A stretch of 64,000 nucleotides of DNA from Amblyomma americanum (GCF_052857255.1 NC_135498.1:162560124-162624123), one strand, 5' to 3'. Numbered from the stretch's first letter, positions 32,175 to 44,110 are shown. A program made the numbers and translations. Notes: a model not told the origin generated them from the sequence alone.

Positions 32175-32575
32175 GTCGCATGTGCAATGTTGAATGCTAA
32201 CTGTGATGGGTGGCAATTCTATGTAGTAGTAGTAGCGGTGATTTTATCCAAATAATAAAAAGAAAAGAAGGGAAAGATTTTTCCTGCTGCGAGCACCTGA
32301 GCTGGGGCAGAGCAAATAAAGGGATATCAGGCAGATTAGAGAAATGAAATAACTATAGCCATAAACTATAGGAGGGAGAGTGGTCAGGAACTATGTACAA
32401 GTATTATCTTTACAAATTCGCAGTTATATGTCAGAAAAAAAACGAAGAAATTTTGAGGACACTGAAGACTGCTTGTGAAATCATGGAATGCGAAAGAATT
32501 AATGTTTAATCGTGGCCCTCGTGGATAGCTCCAAACGAAGACGCGTCCTTTGTTTGTTCTTGTTCCCAGATCATT
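32175..32575. other. (TAG)n run and possible LINE 3' end, otherwise unassigned
   Basis: GTA/TAG triplets at 32222-32235, followed by GTGATTTTATCC and A-rich sequence, resemble a reverse-strand LINE tail. No coding is attached. Confidence 0.3.
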
Positions 32576-32577
32576 AC

Positions 32578-32880
32578 CCGCCGCGGTGGCTCAGTGGTTA
32601 AGGCGCTCGACTACTGAGCCGGAGTTCCCGGGTTCGAACCCGACCGCGGCGGCTGCGTTTTTATGGAGGAAAAACGCTAAGGCGCCCGTGTGCTGTGCGA
32701 TGTCAGCGCACGTTAAAGATCCCCAGGTGGTGGAAAATATTCCGGAGCCCTCCACTACGGCACCTCTTTCTTCCTTTCTTCTTTCACTCCCCCCTTTATC
32801 CCTTCTCTTACGGCGCGGTTCAGGTGTCCGCCGATATGCGAGACTGATACTGCGCCATTTCCTTTCCCCAAAACACCAAA
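32578..32880 (+). repeat. Ruka-like tRNA-SINE, best copy, forward
   Basis: A tRNA-like head with A box (GGTGGCTCAGTGG) and B box (GGGTTCGAACCC). It is followed by the body (GCGCCCGTGTGCTGTGCGAT, CCCCAGGTGGTGG, CTCCACTACGGCACC), a C/T-rich block, CGCGGTTCAGGTGTCCGCC, and the TGCGCCATTTCCTTTCC tail with A-rich end. The pol III promoter boxes are intact. Ruka-type SINEs were described from ticks, and this copy is the main basis for the host call. Confidence 0.9.
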
Positions 32881-32884
32881 GCGT

Positions 32885-33785
32885 GCTTGTGGCCTCGAGC
32901 GCGTTTGGTTCGCAACTTAGTGGTTGTGTCGAATTCTGCCTAAGCCTCTTATCTTCTTTAATCGAAACGATGACCCCACACTGAAATTCCGTGACAATCC
33001 TTCCACACAAACCAAATCCACAGTGATTGCACACGCATGTAAACTCTACGCTTGTCATGCTGTAGGAATTAAAAAAAAGTTACCAACAAGCTCTACAGAC
33101 CGCCCTGAATTGTGTAATCAGGACATGCAAACAAACACAAAACGTAACATGGACCGAGGTGCTTAAAGAAATGGCTTGGGAAGGTTGTTACTTACCGTTT
33201 TGGCAATGACTCTCTCGACCAGGTGGCACATCAAAACTTCAGCAGAAGAAAGTCAATGGACGCAGGGAACTGGCTAACCAGATGCAGCTGATGACAGACA
33301 GTAGCGAGACAGCCAGGTCATGAGGAGCTTAAAGGATGCGGGAGACGAGGGCAAGGTGTATGGGGGGCGATGGCGGTTACATGGAACTGGCTAAGGGAAA
33401 ATCTTCCTTCATTGGCACCGCCGAAGATGCAAGGGATCTAAATCTAGCTCAGAACGATCTCCCATGGCTCCGGACCCTGCTTTTAAAGACCTAGAAACCC
33501 AGCCCACCTCTTGCATCGCCAAATCAACAGCAAACTAACCCATCATTGGTTTACAAACTTCATGGCACGCCCTCCAATTTCGGCAAGGTTCAAACCCTCT
33601 CCCTGAAATACACAGCACATCTAAATTGCTATAAGAACATGTAATTCCGGGAATGAACCCTCGAAATGCTTGGGCCAACAGGTTTACGGGCCACGCCCCA
33701 TTCTTCCACAGTATTACTCAAACTCTCTCCCTTAAAAAGTAAAAAGGGAAATATATGAAAATACATCAAAACATTCCCATGCGGC
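32885..33785. other. No gene recognised
   Basis: Unassigned sequence. Purine-rich around 33230-33440 and CT-rich near 33590-33730, with no convincing reading frame. Confidence 0.4.
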
Positions 33786-33789
33786 TCCC

Positions 33790-34630
33790 AGCTTTACGCC
33801 AATTACAGATATTCAACCGATCGCTACCGCTGCGAGTAGTAGACTACTCGTCTTCGGGACGACTGTTGACAGGCGTCCCCGCAAAATCTGGAAAGAGGCG
33901 CCAGCCTGTCGTTGCTGCCTCTGAACACGCTTCAGCGTTTCGTTAAGCAGGCCCGCTTCTCGGGACCCGTTGGTATGCCCCATCCTCTGACTTCGACGCC
34001 GCCGCGGCTTAGACGCGGCGTCTGCTTGCCGCGTCCGCGCTGACCATGCGCTATGCTACGCAATCACTGCGGTGGTTTCCTTAGACGGGCGAAGGGGGGC
34101 GGGCGGTTTCGGGAAAACGTCTTGGCTCCTTTCCTCTGGCTCGGTCTTTGCCTTCGCCGGTCTACGCCCGCTTGCCTCGCCATGCACGCTTCCTGCTGAC
34201 GGGGATTAACAGGGAAATCGCCGCATCTCGGCTCCGGGCTGCCGACAAACCCTCGGATGGTTCAAACCTCGGCTTTTTAAGCCCTCGTGTTGAAGTTATC
34301 CGGGTCAGTGGCTGCAAACCATGGATGTAAGAAGCGGGAAGTGTCCCCAGGGAGCGATTAACATTCTTCCCTGTCTGTTGGATGTGCCACGACTCAAGTA
34401 GAAGCCTCCTGTGCGGGTTAGCTTCGGTTTCCAGTACATTAGTGCTGTCAACGTCCATTCGGTGGTCGCATGCCTCGCAGTGTTCGGCCGCAGCGCTGCG
34501 GTCACGGTTCATTTGTCGGACGTCCGCTTTGTGTTGCCTCATTATTTCGGCGAAGTTCTTCGTTTCCCCTATGTACGATTCCGGGAAGACCGAGCAGGAC
34601 ATTTGGTATACAACCTCTTGGGCCCTTTCT
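33790..34630 (-). mobile_element. Penelope-like element 3' fragment, third family, reverse
   Basis: The reverse strand encodes the end of a PLE GIY-YIG nuclease: VVYQMSCS followed by SYIGETKNF, RQHKADVRQMNRDRS, EHCEACDH, then RRLLLESWHI and the C-terminal GTLPASYIHGL (34602 to about 34310). A non-coding tail follows. A hairpin CGAGTAG-TAGA-CTACTCG (33833-33850 on the forward strand) lies near the presumed 3' end, at the place where the other PLE tails have theirs. The RT region is absent, so the copy is strongly 5'-truncated. The protein differs clearly from copies A-C. Confidence 0.78.
34162..34602 (-). pseudogene. PLE GIY-YIG endonuclease C-terminus (third family)
   Basis: An open 146-codon frame. 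Residues 1 to about 95 are the GIY-YIG nuclease C-terminal two-thirds, with YIGETKNF as the YIG half-motif, the Arg helix (RQHKADVRQ), a His/Cys cluster and the conserved Glu in LETEANPHRR. The remaining residues are probably read-through into the element's 3' region. The first Met is internal, so this is not an independent gene. Confidence 0.78.
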
Positions 34631-36867
34631 TTTGGGTGAGGGGCCGTTTGGGGTGGGGGGGGGGGAGAAGGCGTCCGATGGTGGTAGTCGTAAAGCCACT
34701 CAATAGACAGTGCGTTGTTAGCACCCTTCTTTACCGAGAATGCGTGCCAGCGTCTCGCTCACGCCTTTCACGTATGGAATGCAAAACGTTTCCACTTCTG
34801 GCGTGTGTTTCTTCCATGCACATGCACATGTGTTCGCCCCGGCTAAACCATTCTTATTTTCTGAGAATTGAAAATTGTCCACCCACCCCTTCCACCAATG
34901 CAGACACCTTTGCTGCGCCTTCGAAGCTGATTTCCCGGACTTGGCCGAATCACCTTTGACTAGGGAACAGTAGCACCGTTAGTGCGTGCCTTTCAGTGTC
35001 ACTTTGTACAGCGCCCAGAAAAAAGCCTAACTAAGCCTGTCCCAGCACAGAAATCCTTCAGTGGTTTTGAAAGCCGCAGTCGTGATAACGTTTGCCGTAA
35101 ATGAGAGGTTTTTTTTGTTTTAAATGTCTTTCATTGTGCCGCAGCCAAATTTGCGTTGGTTTTTTGTCTTTTGCTAACCGATAGTATGTCTGTGTATTTT
35201 CAAACAACTATATTGACGGGATCATAGCATGCAGCGTGCCCTTGCCATCCGCACTTTCGTACGCGCTGTTTTTGTGAAGATGTTTAGGATCACCAAATAA
35301 TTCTACACATGCTGGAAATATATCATCCAGTCCTACAGCATCGCCATCGTGGAGAGACATGCTGCAGCGAAGACTACACCACACACATGCAGCACCAACT
35401 TCCTTTTATTACAAGAGTGCCGTATAGACAATAGGCTTTTCCATAAAAATCATGGGAGTCATGGACGATTAACAGAAAATCAACAGCTCAGCAGATACAA
35501 ATCAACATAAAGACAAACTTTCGGTTAAAGTTATGCACACATGAGAAGACCCGTAACCGTCACAGCTAAGTACACTTAGCCTGTGAATATGCAGCATTAA
35601 GAAGACAAAAAGAAATAGTTACGAACAATAAACGACTCAAACAAAGCATGCTCATAACAAACGCCCGGGAAGATGCCCGGCGCGCCAAAGAAAAGAGCGG
35701 TGATAAAGTAGAAGCTTCAAGGCACAGCCGTGCCATAAAACTAAGAGAAACGCGCAATAGCAAATACCAAGCCCAAATAATGCATAAAATAGAACCGAAG
35801 CGGAAAACGTAAGAACCATAAAACGTTACTGGTTACATGTCTTTCTGGTCGGTGCTTACGGTTTAGTATACGCGTACATTCCTACTAAATCTGAAAGAAG
35901 CGAAAAACGCTTTCTTTTATTGGTTTCCTTCCCAGTACCCACCTATGATCAAAACGGTTACTATGAACTTTTTCAATATATTTAAATGGCTTGCTTGCTG
36001 ATGCTAACTGGAGATGTAATTCTTCCCCAAGGGCCTACCACCCGCTCCGATTCTTCACTCTTACAGATGAAATCATTTCAACTGCAACAGGTAATTTTAG
36101 TCGGCTCTTGATCAAATAAAATTCACGTCGTGATAACATAGTTTTCCTTGACTCTCTGAGTCGAAACATTCCTGCAAGAAACTCAAATATACTGAAAGCT
36201 CTAATAATTTGTTTTTCCTTTTTTCCGCTGAACACATTCAGGTTGTCAGGGCTCAGATGCAACCACGTCTTAATGAACTACGCTCAGTAATAGGTAAATT
36301 ATAGAACTTTAAAATAAGAAAAATGTCACCGCTACGTCAGCAGTTCATTTCGATAGCATCATACGTGACGACAACTCATCCGCGAATCGTTCAGGTCGAA
36401 AAGAAACTAACTTCGCTTGCTTCGTTTTCAGCCTCGTCAAAACTAGATTTACAACAAGCCTCGTTACACCTAGCCTCGTTACAACTAGGAATACAGCATA
36501 TATATCTATCGTTCATAAGGATCAGGGAATTAAGGTACGTTGTTAGGAGAGCGTGAGGGGCGATGGCCGCTCAAACCATCCGCTTCTTCCTTTTCACCAC
36601 CGCTAGCAGCATGCTACATCAATGCAGCTCTAATCATTCATGCTATAGATACGTTCTCACCTCAAGTCGTAGCCATGCCCGGTACGCGAATTTCTACAAA
36701 TGCTTTCGTTGAGCTGTCCTTCGGGCTGTCTAAAATTATTCCATTGGCAGCTATAAGTGCGCAAGCACTAATCCGGAGGTTGAGAGCCTAGAAAAATCAT
36801 CTCTTGCCTATGTATGTCCACTCCGTCCCGAGCATAGAAAAAAAGAGGCAGAAAAGGCAATCACAAA

Positions 36868-36930
36868 TATCCACGAATGGGAGTCGAACCCGCGGAGACG
36901 CGAACAAAGGCATTTTTCATTGCAGCACTG
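36868..36930 (-). repeat. tRNA-derived remnant (B-box-like)
   Basis: The reverse strand has GCGGGTTCGACTCCCA, a good pol III B box, with a weak A-box-like GTGCTGCAATG about 45 bases upstream. The acceptor arms do not pair, so it is not a tRNA gene. Confidence 0.4.
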
Positions 36931-37024
36931 AGGCTTCTATTTTGGATTTCGACGTGGCCTCTTTGTATGTCTGAAATTTACTTGACCTGAAATAAAATAA
37001 TCGAAAATGTTTTACGGCCGCGAG

Positions 37025-37110
37025 TGAGTTTCGAACCCGAGGCGGCGAGAACGCATACGTTTTGCTGGTTACTGCGTTAAGCGTGGCCCGCATGGAGCGT
37101 TTTTCCGGGC
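37025..37110 (-). repeat. tRNA-derived remnant (B-box-like)
   Basis: The reverse strand has CTCGGGTTCGAAACTC, resembling a B box, within a tRNA-sized segment that does not fold into a clear cloverleaf. Confidence 0.35.
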
Positions 37111-37781
37111 GATTCGCCGGCGTCGGCGGCAGCGGAGCGCTTTTTTGCCGCCGTCGACTGCCACACCGCCGCAGCCGAACATTCTGCGTCATAAAATACC
37201 AGTCTCTTGCGCTGTATTTTGGATATCGTTGTCTTCATCAGCTGCATCTATGCGCAACGGAACCGAACACTGAAAGAGCACTGAAAACCGAAGTGCTAGC
37301 ACTCCTAGTTGCAACTGGCGTAACCACGCTAACTCGTCCGAAATTCATTTTGGTGGCACTGTCTACCTGTGCCATGCGCTGTGCTTTTAACAAGGCTGGT
37401 GGAATTCCTTAGTTTGGCGGAAGGCAGTAAAGAATCTTCTGCAGAAATTCTGATGTCTTTTTTGGGAGATTTTTGTCTGCGTGTGGAGAAACCCTTTGCC
37501 AGGACTGACACATTAGCGGTTGTAAGTTTTTTTTTGTGACAGCCTGGAGGCAAGAGTGCGTCCATGACCTTTCCGGGCCGTTTTCGCAGAGGCGCCGACT
37601 ATGTCCTGCAGCTCGTGCTTCGCACCATAGGGAACAGAAACATAGCGCATCCAAAAAGCAACCATGGACTGCGCTCCACGATTCGAGGAAAAGTAAATGG
37701 AGAAAAAACAAGAAAGGCAGGCAAAGGAACAGCAGGAGACCCCTCCCCACGGTCTTTTTCTTCCTCCCTCTTACCACCCTG

Positions 37782-38267
37782 CTACCGGCTGCCCGTGTAG
37801 CTCTTGAAAAAGAATTTCTCCGTACCTATGCACCTGCTCAAATCATCCTTGGCCCTTTCCGTTACCGCCTCTCCACGTTCTTCATCCGTTTGATGCTGCG
37901 TGTTGTGCGTCTTTTTCCCGTAGCCTTTTTGGGAGGAACAGTGCTGAAAATTGTGCCCTAAGGGTAGGGTGGAATTCAAGCAAGTTTTGGTTAAGACGAT
38001 TCCCAATTCTTGCATATTTGTTTTAAAATCAACGACAACAGCAATGACACATCGCTTTGAGCATGCGGCTCGAGGACGGTGTGTGATTCGTTCCGCAGTG
38101 TCGCCGTGTACCCACTGATTTCCAATGGGTAGAAGTTTTCTCGAAGCCTGACGCTTGGTTTCTTTGAGTTGAAGTGCTCGGAAAATGGTCTTCCACCTAA
38201 CATTTTGTTGAAGAAAACACTTCAACCCATTGCGCTTGGTGCGAGGTTGCCAGCGCGCCATTAACAC
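37782..38267 (-). other. Unrecognised 161-codon ORF
   Basis: A reverse-strand open frame with a basic N-terminal half (ARWQPRTKRNG, KETKRQASRKL) and a charged C-terminal part. I recognise no domain, signal peptide or membrane segment. Its surroundings lack splice signals that I could pair with it. It may be a chance frame or a decayed element. Confidence 0.2.
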
Positions 38268-38559
38268 TCATCATCAGCAAAAGAAAACATTTATAGGCAA
38301 TGAATACCCAAGATTCTTCACTCGATGTATCATCTAAAACTGAAAAGGATGCAACGAAAACAACTCGATATGCTTATGCTAAGGACACGCTGGTGGCAAA
38401 AACGCGTATGCAGTTAGTACGTAAAGGGTGTCTGCGAAACCTTGGCCAGTGTTCTCAGAAAGGAAGGGATGCAAACTACACACAAGCCGGACATCATTAA
38501 CGGAGGCCTCCTGTGCCACTTCAAAGACAGTCATCCCACCCCAAAAAAGGCCTAGAGGC

Positions 38560-38750
38560 GCCAACTCGAATGGCCTTTCCTGGTCGTACGCGCTCAGCGA
38601 CCGCGCTCTTAGCGTAAGCCGAAACCGGTCTGCGCATGCGCACTGCAGGAGACGCCAGCAAGCCTAGGTGAGGCGTCCGTGCTAGATGTCGGCATCAGCG
38701 CGCGGGCGCTCGTGTACGCGTTGGAAGGGGGGCCGGTTTATAACAATGGA
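38560..38750. promoter_or_regulatory. GC-rich promoter-like patch with NRF1-type palindrome
   Basis: A CpG-dense segment containing the palindrome TGCGCATGCGCA at 38631-38642, which fits the NRF1 consensus. A donor-like CTAG-GTGAGG follows near 38665. A TATA-like TTTATAA is at 38736. No coding exon downstream was identified, so the call rests on composition and motif only. Confidence 0.35.
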
Positions 38751-38759
38751 AGGATCGCC

Positions 38760-40860
38760 GGGCTCTCGGTGGCTCTTTTCTTCATGGCTTGAAGCTATTT
38801 CAGGTTCCCCGAACTTTTCTTCGCGGTTTACGTTGTTCTTTCATCGCCCCCGAACCCCTTCTCTCCACGGCTTGAAATTCTCTCCGTATGCTCGAAAGGG
38901 GAAGGGAGCCAGCACCAGGAACATGGAGATGCATGGCACATTAAAAAGTCGCTGGATCGTTCCGTGGAAACGGTTCCCTCTTCTGACTCCCGCGGTTTGT
39001 GCGCTTAAAAAGCCGCGCTAACTCCCCGGGAGTCACACATCCAACAGCTTCAGAGGCAACAACAACTGACGAGAATACAAAAAGGAAGCCATAAATGTTG
39101 CCGGCCCAGCGATTGCTATCTAATCCCTCAAGCACTAGAACTGCAACCGGTGGAATTAAAAGCAAAGAGAGAGGTTAGCGAAAAGTAGATAGGAGAGCGG
39201 CAGAAAAAAAAAACGAGGGTAGGTTGGAACTTATGCAAAAAAAAAAATGTTCGCGCCACTCGTGCGAAAGTGCTTATGGGTATTGTTGCACATATTCGCA
39301 ACACGGTAAATTCACTGCATATTCAGGGCCGCGAGCATGTAGCGTCCTGTCGCTAATGAATCGCGCTAGCGGCGCATTGCACAAACGGGTTGGGTGGAGC
39401 GCCGAGTCACCGTACTGGAGAAAACCAGTAATCTTTTAAACATCGTGTTATCCGACAATAACTTCTGGTCATTTCTTAGCAGATTTAAATTATAATCAAG
39501 AACATTTAACTAGAGTTTGACTCTTGATTGCTGCTCTGGGTAACGGCGTAGTTACTGGCTTGCCGAACTGATGGCACACTCTTCAGAATAGTTCCTAGCA
39601 TGCCACTCTATGAAGTCTTCGTTAGCGGTTCATCCTTCACGTACATCTTTGACAGAATTGCCGAAACTAGCATCGATTACAGCAATGGTAAACCCCTTCT
39701 CGACGGCGAACGATCGAATCGTGAGAAGCACTTTACCAACCTAGACAAAAATGTGAACTACCACACTACTAATTGTTACATTGGACAAATAACCTACTGG
39801 CATAAAACGCAGCATCAGGTTTGCCGCCTCTTATGTGCAACACATGCAACATTCACTTCAACGCATCCTTGCTGCACTTGCACCACATCGACAAAAGATT
39901 GGAAGAGCTTTCTGCTATTGAGGCTAATAACATGAGTGTTGAAATGTAGACATTAAGACACGATTTTACAATTTTGAATGCACAGTGCAAGAACCATATA
40001 CAAGTATCGGTGAGTGAGCTCTAAGTATGAGCGTCCGGGAATTACAAATTTCACTGCTTGAACGAAAGTACCTAGAAGCTTCATTGCTTTGCACTGTTAT
40101 TGCGTACGCAATTCCACTATCACCTATGCCGATGTGGTCACTGTACGCGCTTAATGAAAAATGTACCTGTCAAGCAAAATAGTCTTCTTATAATTTCCTC
40201 TATATACCTCATAGAAGGCACACGCTTTCTTGTAGCATTTTATGTAGCAGCCCATGGCCATAGCCTCCCTCCGATGGGGGCACTTTTGATAAAACTGCGC
40301 ATTCGTACGGCAGGCTCAACCTCCCAAAGCAACCTACCAAAGCAGGGACACTGTAGCAGGGCACGGCCGGAATCGAGCCGCCTCCGCTACTCGAGCCCGG
40401 CCGCGAGCAGGGACGTGTGCCTTTCCAACGCACCGAGAGAGGGCGCCACACGTTTCATGAAAAAGCTGATGATGCATGATCAATAGTGAAATAGCGCAGG
40501 AATACTTTTACGCCATTGAAATGTAAAATACCTTATACTTCCTTAAAGGTAGGACATTACCCTACGTGAACCTGCTAGAGCTTGTCGATATATTTTAAAA
40601 TAGGGCTGTAGTGAGCGATAAATTGAAGTCAAGTTGGGTATTTTTCAGGACCTCGCCATAGGCTCTATGCTGTCATAGATCATTGCTCATAGCAAACGCA
40701 ATATGTAAGCTACATCGATGAAACTCGACTAAAAGAAACTTTAAGATGCATTTAACGTCTAGGCGAGAGAGCTAATTTCTAACTGTTATGCGCGACGAAA
40801 TATCAATTTTTATTTTTCGTCGTCATTGAGCTACGCGCCGCCGCGCCGCCGGCTGTCGCG
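38760..40860. other. No gene recognised
   Basis: Scattered short frames only. At about 40340-40450 the reverse strand has a B-box-like GGCTCGATTCCGG within a G/C-rich block, possibly another old tRNA-derived repeat. Confidence 0.35.
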
Positions 40861-40862
40861 AG

Positions 40863-41265
40863 ATGGCGCGACCTGTTTTTCGAGGCGCATGGTCCAGAAT
40901 CCTGGGGATGCTCGACTCATGCGGAGCCATAGACTGGAGGAGAATTCATACCAACAGTTTCCCTAACCTGTTCATCCTACACAAGATTAGCCCCACTCAA
41001 TATCAGAATGCATGCCCTTGGTGTGGAGCTTGCCCTACGCTCTACCACATATCGTGGGAATGCACAGCAAAACCAAAACACTTAATTGTGTCCAACCCGA
41101 CATATGAGCAATGGGAGGTGGCCCTGACCAGCGAGGCCCTGGATCAGCAACTAAAGTTGGATCAGCAAGCCCGTCAGTCAGCGAAACCCAGTGGCGCCTT
41201 GGACTAGGGGTGCCACCCAAGTTGCTCGAGCAACCTTCCCGAATAACAATAAATGTTTTATCTCT
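40863..41265 (+). mobile_element. LINE 3'-terminal fragment (zinc-motif C-terminus), forward
   Basis: A 114-codon open frame matching the C-terminus seen at 28464-28952: IHTNSFPNL...HKI, the zinc-type motif CPWCGACPTLYHISWEC and a YEQWEVAL segment, then the 3' end AATAACAATAAATGTTTT. The first half of the element is missing. It directly precedes a fragment of a different LINE family. Confidence 0.78.
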
Positions 41266-41280
41266 ATCTGTATAATTTTC

Positions 41281-42064
41281 GTAACCATATTGCCGTTTTT
41301 ACAGGCGCCTCCCAGCAAGAGGAAAATGCAGCCATTTGCATTTCGTCAATGGCTCTCGATTGAAGTTATTCATTTTGGGCCCCAGACTATACCCCTATTT
41401 TTGTCGCCGAGTTTCTGGTCATTCAGTTTGTCTAATAAGGATTCTCTGCAATATCTTCAGGTTATTATACTTTCAGGCAGCCTGTCCTTGTTGACAGTGC
41501 TTGAAGCATCGAGGGATACTCCTCTTAGGCTTTCCTTTCGATTTTTTATTCCACCACATATTACACAAATACGTTTTCCGTAGATTCTTGGGCACTGTGG
41601 CATTGCTTCTAATGAGAGGGCTGATTTTTTAGCTAAGTCCGCCCTTGTTGGACCTATTGTCTCGTTTGTCCGTAATACTGTCTTCTTGACTGTAGCGCGC
41701 TTCCAATGGATAAAGTGCCTCCGCTACTTGAGCCATGAGCCTCTCCTTGCTGTAGCGGATTTACAACACCTGGCATTTCCTTGAAGTATGTAGCTCAAGG
41801 AAATATAAGGTGCCCATGACCCTCCTGCGCTGCTGAATACCACGACTAAATCTCTATTTATGTCGAAGAGGGTTATGTGGATTCACAGCGGTTTCATTTC
41901 GTTTTTTTGTATCACCTTTTTTAATCGAAATTCGAGTCTTCGTCAAAAAATTACCCAATTACTCCACTCCTTACCCATGTGTGCGTTTGTATCAGCAATG
42001 CACCCAGGCCAATCTCCCGCCGTGGATACGTGCCATTCAGCCTAAAGACATCATCATCATCATC
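41281..42064 (+). mobile_element. LINE fragment (RNase H and C-terminus) with (ATC)n tail, forward
   Basis: Broken frames give an RNase H domain: AVFTGASQQEENAA near 41297 and PDYTPIFVAEFL near 41380. The terminal LGHCGIASNERADFLAKSA follows near 41587. After that comes VRNTVFLTVARFQWIK and LSHEPLLAV, which match the order in the reverse copy at 44.8-46.9 kb. The tail has TCATCATCATCATC at 42048-42063. It belongs to the LINE 1 family. Confidence 0.72.
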
Positions 42065-42394
42065 CCCTAAGGTGTGTTCATGAAGCATGGCCCTCGGAAT
42101 TTTGCGGCTAGCTCTCTGCCCGCTCTCTGATTGTCCTCACGCGCCCATACTTCATCGCCAACGTTGTATCAATGTGCTGGCTGACGTCGATGGTGGCAGT
42201 TACGCCTGTGTGCCTCTTGTGCACTGGCCGCTCTCTTCTGGGCGGCTGGCCTACTCTTCCTGCAGGCTTCCCACCTTGCCACAGGGGTTTCAATGTGGAT
42301 TGGAGTTACCACTTTGGACGCTGCTGCCAGTTGGAGCTGCTAGCCGTACACAACCTCATAAGGTGTTTTGCCAGTGTGTTGCTTCTCGACATCG

Positions 42395-42650
42395 TCAACT
42401 AGCTTGCGCAGATTTCGCGCCGAGTATAACAACGTTTTCCGCTCTGCGACCTTTCTTCGCACCAATGGCTTCGAATTCAACTTCCTGTCCTTCCCGGATG
42501 GAAGGAAGTTTTATTGGCCTCCTGTGGTTCATCGCGGTGGAGTGAACGAAAATGTCATCAACGGTGTCGCTGCGATGGAGGAAGCGGTAGCCGCACGCCA
42601 AGTCGGACCACTTCACAGTGCCTCGCACACGCTCCCGGGAAATCAGGGCG
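42395..42650 (-). pseudogene. Cold-shock domain (Y-box protein-like) fragment
   Basis: The reverse-strand frame encodes RGTVKWSDLACGYRFL, then DIFVHSTAM and an EGQEVEFEAI...KKGRRAENV segment. This is the cold-shock domain order: GTVKW, G-[YF]-[GR]-F, D-[IV]-FVH and EGQ-x-VEF. Cold-shock/Y-box proteins bind single-stranded RNA and DNA. The RNP1-like motif is altered: CGYRFL replaces NGYGFI, and KWSD replaces KWFN, so key aromatic positions are changed. The frame ends soon after the domain, and the upstream reading is in another frame. It is probably a retropseudogene or a decayed paralogue. Confidence 0.68.
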
Positions 42651-42659
42651 CTCGTTCAG

Positions 42660-43101
42660 TTCTGCATCTCAACTTGTTGATACTGCATTCGTGGAAATCG
42701 GCAGACGCCGTGGAGGAAGAGTGCATTCCGCGACGACGCGAGTTTTCCTGCAGTACGATGGCCACATGCAGGAAGGCGTGGACGCAGTTGGTGCTCGGGG
42801 TGGTCAGGACAGCCGCATGAACGAAACCATACAGGCCAGCGATGACATACTGCCTGGCAGCAGCCGCGAGCCACGTGATGCTGCAGGCCTCGAAGAGACT
42901 CACCTTTTCCTACACGTAGACGGCGACGTCCTCATCTGGAGCTTGGCGCCGCGACCGCATCCGTATGTACTTCGCATCATGCGCCTGAAAGTGATGCGAA
43001 AGCGGCCACAAGGGCTGCTGTCCAAGCCGACCAGGTAGAGCAATGCCGACCTTTATAGTGGTGCCAAGCTTGAGTGGCACGCAGAGACGATTTTTGGCCA
43101 T
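42660..43101 (-). other. Reverse-strand open frames upstream of the cold-shock fragment
   Basis: Two adjoining reverse frames (43101-42910 and 42903-42643) are open, with no clear domain. They could be the N-terminal part of the same pseudogene or unrelated element sequence. Confidence 0.25.
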
Positions 43102-43289
43102 GGCCAGGGGGGTCTTGGAAGCCCAGGAAGAGCGCCGGGCAGCCGTTTCGATGGCCTCACCCCACTGGTATGGGTCCGCAGGAAAGCCCCTTATTCCGGC
43201 ACTGACCCTCGAAGTTTACATTATTCTGCACTCCTTTTATGGCGAACTTATTCGGAAGAAAATAATGGCGGCACAGAGTTATTTAACTG

Positions 43290-44110
43290 AATTCCTAATA
43301 CGCTGAATTTTCCTTCCATCCGTCTACCTAGGGTTCCTCTTATTACTTTACTTCATAGGCATGGTAGGTTCTCTTTCTACTTAAAAAAAATTGGCCTATC
43401 TCAATCTTCAACTTGTTCACGTGGTATGTTATGCGAAGATGTCAGTCATTACTTCCGGATTTGTTCCCTTACTGCTCCTTCATTTTCCCGTTTAAAATGC
43501 CTGCTCATCTGACATTACACCGTCTACTTAACCCTCTATTCTGAATAACACTGGTGGTTTTGCTGTTCTGATTTAAATCGTTCGCCTCATAACATGCAAA
43601 ATTAATTCATATTCCCAATGGATTCATTCGTCAGTCTCATTTCTTCTGCACAAGCTCTGCATACAGAAGCGCTCTGTGTTCCTTTGCAGGGCATGGATGC
43701 CTCTCGCTGCGGCCTGACACTGTGTTTGCACGAGTTGTGCCTGTGACATTATCTGTACTGTGACTTGATCTCTGATCATGCAGGAGGGCTTCGTGTTCCT
43801 CTGTGCGTCATGGGTGCCTGTCTATGTGCTCTGTTACTGTAATTTGACTCACTGTGAATGACTGTGACTGTGCTGTTAGTGCTGTGCCATCACCTTTACA
43901 CAGGGAGGAGGCCTCTGTACTTCTTTGTAGGGCTTGGGTGCCTCTCGTTGTGGTCTGCCCACTTTGTCTTGCCTCTTTGTGACAGTGAGGGCAGTCTTTT
44001 CTTGTTCTTTTTTTATTTACTTCCCTGATTTACCTACTGCCGTACTCACTGCGCTTTGACTGCCTGACTCGCCCGAGCGTCCGTTTTACAGTTGTATTTA
44101 AATTAAGTTT
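43290..44110 (+). mobile_element. LINE C-terminal and 3' UTR fragment, forward
   Basis: Forward reading from about 43310 gives PLITLLHRHGRFSFYLKKIG followed by the Cys/His segment CSRGMLCEDVSHYF, a zinc-like LINE C-terminus. The 3' UTR contains three imperfect copies of a unit of roughly 100 bases (starting about 43676, 43787 and 43908; TGTTCCTTTGCAGGGC, GGTGCCTCTCG). The rest is untranslated tail. Confidence 0.55.

Larger units (their letters stand above)
34640..38560. other. Long stretch without a recognised gene
   Basis: Several small frames exist but none shows a domain. Two B-box-like tRNA-derived remnants lie at about 36870-36920 and 37027-37110. The longest frame is at 37782-38267 on the reverse strand (161 codons); it has no recognisable motif, though it is too long to dismiss on length alone. 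A poly-G run sits at 34647-34670. Confidence 0.35.

Noticed and set aside
34640..34680. Poly-G run as a G-quadruplex regulator
   Set aside because: It is an isolated homopolymer-like tract with no link to a gene; too weak to report as a feature.
36868..37110. Possible tRNA genes near 36.9 and 37.05 kb
   Set aside because: B-box-like strings are present, but the acceptor arms do not pair.
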